Positions 1 to 3,694 of a stretch of DNA of 5,097 nucleotides are shown here, piece by piece. The position numbers and the translations under genes are program-made. Below the pieces are notes generated by a model. That model did not search any database. It worked only from the letters and a program-made list of their open reading frames with translations, and was not told the DNA's origin. The DNA comes from UBA2862 sp045637485 (GTDB taxonomy: Bacteria; Bacillota; Clostridia; Christensenellales; Aristaeellaceae). Positions within the stretch are counted from its first letter, which is position 1; each line of letters begins with the position of its first letter. The DNA is taken from contig JAZTZK010000309.1 of the NCBI GenBank assembly GCA_045637485.1, forward strand, positions 1 through 5,097, given 5' to 3'.

Positions 1-9
1 TAGGGGTGG

Positions 10-36
10 TGCCCTAAAGGGCTAGCTTCGCGTCGC
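10..36 (+). repeat. 27-bp interspersed repeat, copy 1 (intergenic)
   Basis: One of three near-identical copies in this window; the others are at 2177-2203 on the plus strand and 3106-3132 on the minus strand. The shared pattern starts TGCYCTAAAGGRCT and ends CTTYGCGTCGC. This copy differs from each of the other two at three positions. Its first half can fold as GCCC-TAAA-GGGC. It lies downstream of rsmE, and its last base is the first base of the hairpin at 36-54. This copy codes for nothing recognisable. The repeat family and its origin are unknown to me. Confidence 0.8.
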
Positions 37-54
37 AAATCCCTTCGGGATTTG
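36..54. repeat. Perfect 8-bp hairpin CAAATCCC/GGGATTTG
   Basis: CAAATCCC (36-43) and GGGATTTG (47-54) are exact reverse complements around a TTC loop, directly continuing from repeat copy 1. On the plus strand it is followed by a short T-rich stretch (TTTGATTC), so it could be a weak terminator for something entering from the left. It could equally be part of a composite repeat with copy 1. The same AAATCC...GGATTT stem core recurs at 111-128 and 3412-3453. Confidence 0.55.
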
Positions 55-110
55 TTTGATTCTATGGAAAAGACAGGGGTTTCTACGCTTCGCAAGCCTT
101 TGAATATAAA

Positions 111-134
111 GAAATCCGCAAGGATTTCATCCTT
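111..134. repeat. Two mutually exclusive small hairpins
   Basis: GAAATCC (111-117) pairs with GGATTTC (122-128) around a GCAA loop, giving a 7-bp stem with a GNRA-type loop on the plus strand. The overlapping AAGGAT (120-125) pairs with ATCCTT (129-134) around TTC, giving a 6-bp stem. Both use bases 122-125, so only one can form at a time. No function is assigned. The pair sits in the gene-free stretch downstream of rsmE. Confidence 0.45.
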
Positions 135-135
135 C

Positions 136-156
136 CCTAACGCCTAAAACCTAACC
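136..156. repeat. Three 7-bp tandem units starting CCTAA
   Basis: CCTAACG, CCTAAAA and CCTAACC follow one another with an exact 7-bp period. On the minus strand this reads as G-runs separated by TTA-containing spacers: GGGG, GG, GG, GGG. It lies in the putative 3' end of the rsmE transcript. Three imperfect units is a short array, and chance is possible. Confidence 0.4.
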
Positions 157-161
157 CCTCA

Positions 162-200
162 AATTCTGATTTATCGAGCAGAGTTCGACAAATCAGAATT
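162..200 (-). terminator. Long stem-loop at the rsmE stop, probable operon terminator
   Basis: AATTCTGATTT (162-172) and AAATCAGAATT (190-200) form a perfect 11-bp stem. Next comes a mismatch position (173/189), then TCGA (174-177) pairing with TCGA (185-188) around a 7-nt loop. Read on the plus strand the interior position is A-C, but on the minus strand it is G-U, so the helix is continuous only in minus-strand RNA. The stem begins at the last base of the rsmE TGA codon. The trailing U-run is poor (AATTTGAGG), so termination efficiency or a purely 3'-protective role is uncertain. Confidence 0.55.
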
Positions 201-928
201 CACACATCTCCCCACAGCTGCATGACCAGCGCGGCGGAGACCACTGCGGCGGTCTCGGTACGCAGTATGCGGGGGCCGAGGGTGACGCAACGGCCTCCGG
301 CGGCGACCATTTCGTCGACTTCTTCGGGGGTGATGCCCCCCTCCGGGCCGATGACAATGCCGATGTCCCGGGCGTCTCCGCTCAATGCGAACACGTCCTT
401 CAGCCGCGTGCCCCGCGCCTCCTCCCAGGGGATCAGCAGCAGGTCGTGGCCCGCCATCGCCCCAAGCGCCGCCCGCCAGTCCATCGGCGCGGAGATCCGC
501 GGGGGCATGGCCCGGCCGCACTGCTTGGCGGCCTCCCGGGCGATGCGCTCCAGTCGCTCCCGGCGCTTTTCGCCGTCCCTTCCGTCCAGCTTCGCCACGC
601 AGCGCGCCATGCGCACGGGTACAACCGCCGCCGCGCCCAGCTCCGTCAGCTTCTGGGCGATGAAGTCCAGCTTGTCGGCCTTCGGCATGCCCTCGTACAC
701 GGTCACCCGCACGGGGGCCTCGTTGTCCGGCAACGGCTCCAGCAGGTTCACGGAGACGCTGCCGCCGTCGATGTCGCCGATCTCTCCCCGCCAGCGCCTC
801 CCCGCGCCGTCCATGGCGCAGACCGCGTCCCCCGGCCCCAGGCGCAGCACCTTCAGCGCGTGCTTCGCCTCCTCCGGGGGCAGCATGGCCGTGCCGTCGA
901 CGGGAAGATCGATGTAAAAGCTGTGCAT
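200..928 (-). CDS. rsmE: 16S rRNA m3U1498 methyltransferase RsmE
   Basis: 242 residues, the normal length for RsmE. The family uses S-adenosylmethionine (SAM) to methylate N3 of U1498 in 16S rRNA of the assembled small subunit, near the decoding centre. The N-terminal part (about 1-70) fits the PUA-like RNA-binding domain. The rest is a SPOUT-type knotted methyltransferase, with KADKLDFIAQKLTELG (83-98), AAKQCGR (133-139; the family more often reads EQSGR here), IGPEGGITPEEVD (193-205) and LGPRILRTETA (217-227), the last two forming the SAM-binding knot. The ATG start is supported by GAGGGG (plus-strand 937-942), 8 nt upstream. It is the last gene of a minus-strand operon, 45 bp after prmA, and its stop touches the stem-loop at 162-200. 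Codon use is GC-rich like its neighbours, and no defect is visible. Confidence 0.96.
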   Translation of the reverse strand: MHSFYIDLPVDGTAMLPPEEAKHALKVLRLGPGDAVCAMDGAGRRWRGEIGDIDGGSVSVNLLEPLPDNEAPVRVTVYEGMPKADKLDFIAQKLTELGAAAVVPVRMARCVAKLDGRDGEKRRERLERIAREAAKQCGRAMPPRISAPMDWRAALGAMAGHDLLLIPWEEARGTRLKDVFALSGDARDIGIVIGPEGGITPEEVDEMVAAGGRCVTLGPRILRTETAAVVSAALVMQLWGDV

Positions 929-973
929 GACGGTTTCCCCTCAGTCCTGAAAAATCCTTCGAGCTGATTCCTT

Positions 974-1915
974 TCACTTGCGCGCCGCCACGGCGCACCA
1001 TTCGCCCCTGTTCAGCACCTCCAGCACCTCGAAGCCGGCTTCGTCCAGCGCCTTCAGCACGTCCTCACGGCGCTCCGCGGAGATGCCGGAGCAGATGAAC
1101 AGGCCGCCGTCGACGATCCGCTGGCGCACGGGCCTGGCCAGCATGATGGAGACGTCGGAGATGATGTTGGCGATCACCACGTCGGCGGTCTCCTGCACCA
1201 CCTCCAGCAGGTCGCCACAGCGCGTCTCGATCACGTCCCCAAAGCCGTTGATGCGCGCGTTTTCCGCCGCCACCCGCACGGCGATGGCGTCCAGGTCGGT
1301 GGCCAGCACCGGGTTTGCCCCCATGTGGGCCGCCGCGATGGCCAGTATGCCGGTGCCGGTGCCGATGTCGATCACCCGATCGCCAGGCTTCACATACTTT
1401 TCCACCAGCTCGACGCACATGCCCGTGGTCTCGTGGGACCCGGTGCCGAAGGCCATGCCGGGATCGATCTCGATCTCATGATCCCCCGGCCGGAGCGCCA
1501 CCGCCTCCCAGCTGGGGCGCACGACCATGTGGGCGCCCAGCCGAAAGGGCTTGAAGGCGGCCTTCCAGCTCTCGGTCCAGTCCTGCTCGGCCACGTCGTG
1601 GCGCAGGGTTTCCAGCTTTCCGAGGTTCATGCCCAGGTCCATGCCCTTCAGCCGGCGCAGCTCGCCCTCGACGTAGGCGACGCGGTCGGACAGCCTGTCG
1701 TCGACCTCAAAATAGCCCGTCACCTTCACGTCGTCGCCGATGCGCTCGGCGATGGCCTCGTCGATGATGTCCCAGCGCCCCTCGGGGCGCTGGTTCGCGG
1801 CCACGTCGTTCCTGTCCTCGATCATCGTACCCTTGCTGCCCGCGTCCTCCAGCACCTGGGAGATCAGCTCGGAGCCCTCGGTCGTAGTCAACACCGTGTA
1901 TTCCATCCAGTTCAT
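974..1915 (-). CDS. prmA: Ribosomal protein L11 methyltransferase PrmA
   Basis: 313 residues, typical of Firmicute PrmA. The family trimethylates amino groups of ribosomal protein L11 with SAM in the cytoplasm. Residues 1 to about 110 are the L11-recognition domain. The catalytic Rossmann-type domain follows with DPGMAFGTGSHETT (151-164), the glycine-rich SAM motif VIDIGTGTGILAIAA (181-195), the acidic ATDLD (205-209), and VIANII (247-252) at the position of the family's substrate-side N-x-hydrophobic motif. The C-terminal GEWCAVAAR (304-312) is also characteristic. The start ATG at 1915 has AAGAAAGG (plus-strand 1925-1932) 9 nt upstream, so Met1 is preferred over the Met at codon 4. It lies 26 bp after the PIG-V-like gene and 45 bp before rsmE, consistent with one transcript. 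prmA followed by rsmE is a common Firmicute order. Confidence 0.96.
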   Translation of the reverse strand: MNWMEYTVLTTTEGSELISQVLEDAGSKGTMIEDRNDVAANQRPEGRWDIIDEAIAERIGDDVKVTGYFEVDDRLSDRVAYVEGELRRLKGMDLGMNLGKLETLRHDVAEQDWTESWKAAFKPFRLGAHMVVRPSWEAVALRPGDHEIEIDPGMAFGTGSHETTGMCVELVEKYVKPGDRVIDIGTGTGILAIAAAHMGANPVLATDLDAIAVRVAAENARINGFGDVIETRCGDLLEVVQETADVVIANIISDVSIMLARPVRQRIVDGGLFICSGISAERREDVLKALDEAGFEVLEVLNRGEWCAVAARK

Positions 1916-1941
1916 AGCAATAAGCCTTTCTTGTCAATATA

Positions 1942-3282
1942 TCAATATACCTTCCCCAGCCACAGCCCGATCCAGGTCATGTAGGCCAGCAGCGCGCACT
2001 CCAGGACCAGCATGACGACGAAGCCCCTCCGACGCTTCGGGATGTCCGCGAGCATCGGATACAGCGCGTAGTTGCAGGCGGCGTAGCGCGGTCCGCTGAG
2101 CAGCCAGGTGGGGGCAAACGAGACGTAGTGGTAGACCAGCGTATAGGCCACGTCTCCCGGCCTCTGCCGCTTCCTGTGCCCTAAAGGACTGGCTTTGCGT
2201 CGCCACAGCACCAGCAGCGGCACGGCCACCAGCAGCAGCACCTGGGGCCGCCACACCCCCAGCTGGTAGAGGTGATCGTCGTAGATCACCGAATTGTACA
2301 GGCAATACTGGAACGTGTTGCCCAGGTGGCCGAACTCCTGGAACCAGTGCTCCCGCTGGAACACCATGAACTGTGTCGCGTTGCCGAACAGGTGCCAGTT
2401 GAGGCTCAGGTAGCCCAGGAACCCCAGGCTGACCGGCAGCACCTTCAGCACGCTCACAGCGATCCAACGGGCGTACTCCCAGGGGGCGACGGGGGTTTCC
2501 CCGTCCCCGTGGCGCGCCCGGCAGTCGCGCAGAAGCTCCCAGAATATCGGTATGGCCGTGGCCATGCCCAGCAGCCGCGCGCCGGAGGCCAGGGCCCCGA
2601 ACAGCACCGCCAGTCCAAAGCGCCGCCTGCGGGCAAACAGCACCGCCAGCAGCGTCACCAGCAAAAACGCGGATTCCGAATAGGTGATGGAAAAGAAATA
2701 GGTCATCGGGCAGAACATCAGCAGCAGCATCGCCCGCCGACCCAGCGTCGCGCCGCCATCCAGCTCCGCCAGCCGGTACATGGCCGCCCCGCAGCCCACC
2801 AGCGCCGCGTTCGAAACGATCAGGCCCGCCGCCGTGGCGGAGAAGCCCGTCATCAGCGTCAGGCTCCGGCCAAGCATCGGGTAAAACGGAAAGAACACGA
2901 TGAACAGCCGCGCCTCGCCCTCGTTGACGTACCCGTTTTCGATGATGTCCAGATAGTGGCGGGCGTCCCATGGAAACAGGTTTTCCCACAGCGCGGGGAA
3001 AAACCCCGACAGGCTCTTTTCCGTAATGCAGTAGCCCACCGCGCACACCAGCACCACCAGCAGCCGGGACAGCGCAAAGGCGGCCAGCACCTCGCCCACC
3101 AGCCTGCGACGCGAAGTTAGTCCTTTAGAGCATGGGGACACGGGCGCTTCAATCGCCGGAACGGGCCCGGAGTCCGGCTTCAGGGCGGAGACAAAATACC
3201 GGGGCAGCTCCGTGGCGGTCAGCGCCACATAGCCGGCCATCACCGCCCAGCCCAGCCACCTGCCGATCGTATCCAGGTCCAC
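1942..3282 (-). CDS. PIG-V-like integral membrane glycosyltransferase (GT-C type)
   Basis: 446 residues from GTG at 3282, with roughly ten hydrophobic segments (for example about 8-26, 63-85, 147-168, 183-219, 271-297, 346-360, 418-442). It resembles the bacterial branch of the PIG-V/GPI mannosyltransferase-II-like family, which transfers sugars from lipid-linked donors on the outer membrane face. The recognisable elements are WDARHYLDIIENGY (105-118, with the acidic residue expected in the first large loop), FFPFYP (130-135), YSESAF (201-206), RLLG (236-239) and LSGPRYA (395-401). Acceptor and donor are unknown.

Start choice: a TTG at 3312 would extend it by ten residues, but the promoter places transcription initiation near 3316, leaving no room for an SD. 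GTG has GGGAGG (plus-strand 3292-3297) 9 nt upstream. It is the first gene of the operon with prmA and rsmE. Two copies of the 27-bp repeat lie inside, encoding residues 51-59 and about 360-369, both in hydrophilic arginine/lysine-rich loops. Confidence 0.8.
   Translation of the reverse strand: MDLDTIGRWLGWAVMAGYVALTATELPRYFVSALKPDSGPVPAIEAPVSPCSKGLTSRRRLVGEVLAAFALSRLLVVLVCAVGYCITEKSLSGFFPALWENLFPWDARHYLDIIENGYVNEGEARLFIVFFPFYPMLGRSLTLMTGFSATAAGLIVSNAALVGCGAAMYRLAELDGGATLGRRAMLLLMFCPMTYFFSITYSESAFLLVTLLAVLFARRRRFGLAVLFGALASGARLLGMATAIPIFWELLRDCRARHGDGETPVAPWEYARWIAVSVLKVLPVSLGFLGYLSLNWHLFGNATQFMVFQREHWFQEFGHLGNTFQYCLYNSVIYDDHLYQLGVWRPQVLLLVAVPLLVLWRRKASPLGHRKRQRPGDVAYTLVYHYVSFAPTWLLSGPRYAACNYALYPMLADIPKRRRGFVVMLVLECALLAYMTWIGLWLGKVY
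2177..2203 (+). repeat. 27-bp interspersed repeat, copy 2 (inside PIG-V-like gene)
   Basis: Matches copy 1 except at three positions and copy 3 except at four. It is antisense to the gene. On the coding strand it is read without a stop and contributes about residues 360-369 (W-RRKASPLG-H), a basic hydrophilic loop after the hydrophobic stretch at about 346-360. It is inverted relative to copy 3, so the two copies bracket about 0.9 kb of the gene. Confidence 0.8.
3106..3132 (-). repeat. 27-bp interspersed repeat, copy 3 (inside PIG-V-like gene)
   Basis: Same orientation as the gene. It occupies exactly nine codons, TGC through CGC, encoding CSKGLTSRR (residues 51-59) in the loop between the first two hydrophobic segments. 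In the repeat's own sense orientation this is the only one of three frames without a stop; the others hit TAA. The length is a multiple of three, so an insertion would keep the frame. Confidence 0.8.
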
Positions 3283-3291
3283 CGGTCGACA

Positions 3292-3297
3292 CCTCCC
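3292..3297 (-). promoter_or_regulatory. Ribosome binding site deciding the GTG start at 3282
   Basis: GGGAGG on the minus strand, 9 nt before GTG at 3282. It lies inside the longer reading frame that begins at TTG 3312, and only the GTG has a properly placed SD. Confidence 0.7.
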
Positions 3298-3322
3298 GTC
3301 GGAATCGAGCAAAGTTCGGTCT

Positions 3323-3352
3323 ATTATAGCATTATCGCACGGGCAGCGTCAA
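3323..3352 (-). promoter_or_regulatory. Extended -10 sigma-A promoter of the PIG-V/prmA/rsmE operon
   Basis: On the minus strand, TTGACG (plus 3347-3352) is followed after 18 bp by TATAAT (plus 3323-3328). The -10 is preceded by TGC, which makes TGnTATAAT, an extended -10. Transcription should start near 3315-3316, giving a 5' untranslated region of about 33 nt before GTG 3282. Confidence 0.75.
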
Positions 3353-3380
3353 GAGCGACGCATGTCCGGCAACAATACAC

Positions 3381-3398
3381 TGATGACATTGATGACAC
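3381..3398. repeat. 9-bp tandem direct repeat between divergent promoters
   Basis: TGATGACAT is immediately followed by TGATGACAC. The pair lies about 30-45 bp upstream of the minus-strand -35 and about 60 bp upstream of the plus-strand -35. The position would suit an activator or repressor site, but only two units are present and no known operator is recognised. Confidence 0.35.
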
Positions 3399-3411
3399 AT
3401 GGGGCGGGGAC

Positions 3412-3453
3412 AAATCCCGTTTTATCAGGCAATTGCCCGATAAAACGGGATTT
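3412..3453. terminator. Near-perfect 42-bp palindrome, candidate terminator or operator
   Basis: AAATCCCGTTTTATC (3412-3426) and GATAAAACGGGATTT (3439-3453) are exact reverse complements over 15 bp. Between them the sequence continues as one mismatch position, then GGC-AATT-GCC. On the plus strand the right arm runs into TTTTGTTTG, which fits a rho-independent terminator. The interior mismatch is A-C on the plus strand but G-U on the minus strand, so the RNA helix is more continuous on minus. It ends 3 bp before the -35 hexamer of the ABC-F promoter. It may be an insulating terminator, a protein-binding palindrome, or a remnant of a repeat. Confidence 0.55.
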
Positions 3454-3456
3454 TGT

Positions 3457-3485
3457 TTGACAACCGACGCGCGATCTGCTATAAT
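3457..3485 (+). promoter_or_regulatory. Consensus sigma-A promoter of the ABC-F gene
   Basis: TTGACA (3457-3462), 17-bp spacer, TATAAT (3480-3485): both hexamers and the spacing match consensus exactly. Transcription should start near A3492. The start codon lies about 200 nt downstream, leaving a long leader. A full-strength promoter in front of a gene expected to be inducible suggests control after initiation. Confidence 0.88.
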
Positions 3486-3521
3486 ACTCCCATCCAACGA
3501 AAGGCAGGTATAACCCGACTG

Positions 3522-3539
3522 ATGAAGATCCGCAGCTGA
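3522..3539 (+). CDS. Candidate five-residue leader peptide MKIRS
   Basis: ATG-AAG-ATC-CGC-AGC-TGA sits about 30 nt into the predicted transcript and 20 nt before the terminator-like hairpin at 3559-3588. Very short upstream ORFs of this kind act as antibiotic sensors in leaders of some Firmicute ABC-F and erm genes. The best SD candidate (CAGG, 3505-3508) is 13 nt away, longer than ideal, so translation is uncertain. The peptide has no homology that could be judged. Confidence 0.4.
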   Translation: MKIRS

Positions 3540-3558
3540 CATCCGGCAGGAAAAAGAA

Positions 3559-3588
3559 ACCCCTGTTTCAGACGAGGGGTCTATTTTG
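3559..3588 (+). terminator. Leader hairpin with U-rich tail, probable attenuator
   Basis: ACCCCT (3559-3564) pairs with AGGGGT (3575-3580). The stem can extend inward through GT/AC around TTCAG with one bulged G. It is followed by CTATTTTG. It lies between the promoter and the ABC-F start, so when formed it would end transcription before the gene. Upstream bases 3499-3508 (GAAA, GG, CAGG) can pair with 3562-3569 (CCTGTTTC), leaving the GG bulged. That pairing would block the left arm and could act as an antiterminator. The stem is visible; the switching is inferred. Confidence 0.55.
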
Positions 3589-3643
3589 CCGCCGCGTGGA
3601 GGTTGCGTTTTTTCACGGCCGGACGCTGATGCGTTCGCGGCGG
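3589..3643 (+). other. GC-rich leader stem enclosing smaller hairpins
   Basis: CCGCCGCG (3589-3596) and CGCGGCGG (3636-3643) are exact reverse complements. The enclosed 39 nt include ACGC-TGAT-GCGT (3623-3634) and a CGTG/CACG pairing (3595-3598 with 3614-3617) that competes with the outer stem. A strong fold in the second half of the ABC-F leader is likely. What it does is unknown. Confidence 0.4.
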
Positions 3644-3688
3644 GTATGCCCCCGGCTTTTTGCGCTCCTCCCCGGCGGGAAGGAGTGA
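3629..3688 (+). CDS. Possible second upstream ORF (19 codons) ending in the ABC-F SD
   Basis: ATG at 3629 opens a 19-residue frame starting MRSRR and ending GGKE, with TGA at 3686-3688. It is in the same frame as the ABC-F gene and stops six bases before its ATG. Its last sense codons, AAG-GAG, are the ABC-F Shine-Dalgarno, and it runs through the hairpin that hides that SD. No convincing SD precedes it; a GTG at 3596 in the same frame is another possible start. Translation is unproven, and the frame may be open only because the region is GC-rich. Confidence 0.25.
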   Translation: MRSRRVCPRLFALLPGGKE

Positions 3689-3694
3689 TTTTTT
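3663..3694 (+). promoter_or_regulatory. SD-sequestering hairpin followed by T6 upstream of ABC-F
   Basis: CTCCT (3665-3669) pairs with AGGAG (3681-3685). Inside, after one C-A mismatch, CCC (3671-3673) pairs with GGG (3677-3679) around GGC. The base extends by G-U and C-G (3663-3664 with 3686-3687). The paired AAGGAG (3680-3685) is the Shine-Dalgarno of the gene, 9 nt before ATG 3695. The stem is followed by GATTTTTT, so the same element could hide the SD, end transcription, or both. Confidence 0.6.

Noticed and set aside
222..917. 231-residue plus-strand frame opposite rsmE
   Set aside because: Antisense shadow of rsmE with serine/proline/arginine-rich, low-complexity composition and no recognisable motif.
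171..1001. 276-residue minus-strand frame overlapping rsmE
   Set aside because: It is an arginine/glycine-rich product of reading GC-rich rsmE DNA in another frame; RsmE itself has complete family motifs.
1325..1984. 219-residue plus-strand frame opposite prmA
   Set aside because: Antisense shadow caused by high third-position GC; no ribosome binding site or family motif is visible.
1934..3046. 370-residue minus-strand frame overlapping the PIG-V-like gene
   Set aside because: Out-of-frame reading of the same DNA; the other frame has hydrophobic segments and PIG-V-type motifs.
2272..3120. 282-residue plus-strand frame opposite the PIG-V-like gene
   Set aside because: Glutamine/histidine/arginine-rich antisense of leucine-rich membrane segments, which is typical of a shadow frame.
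10..3132. CRISPR array suggested by three similar 27-bp units
   Set aside because: The copies are 0.9-2.1 kb apart, in mixed orientation, and two lie inside a gene; there are no regular spacers and no cas genes.
2177..3132. Insertion sequence or transposon bounded by the inverted 27-bp copies
   Set aside because: The DNA between them is the body of the PIG-V-like gene, with no transposase and no target-site duplication visible.
3324..3542. 72-residue minus-strand frame across the divergent control region
   Set aside because: It covers both promoters and the palindrome, lacks a good SD and shows no motif.
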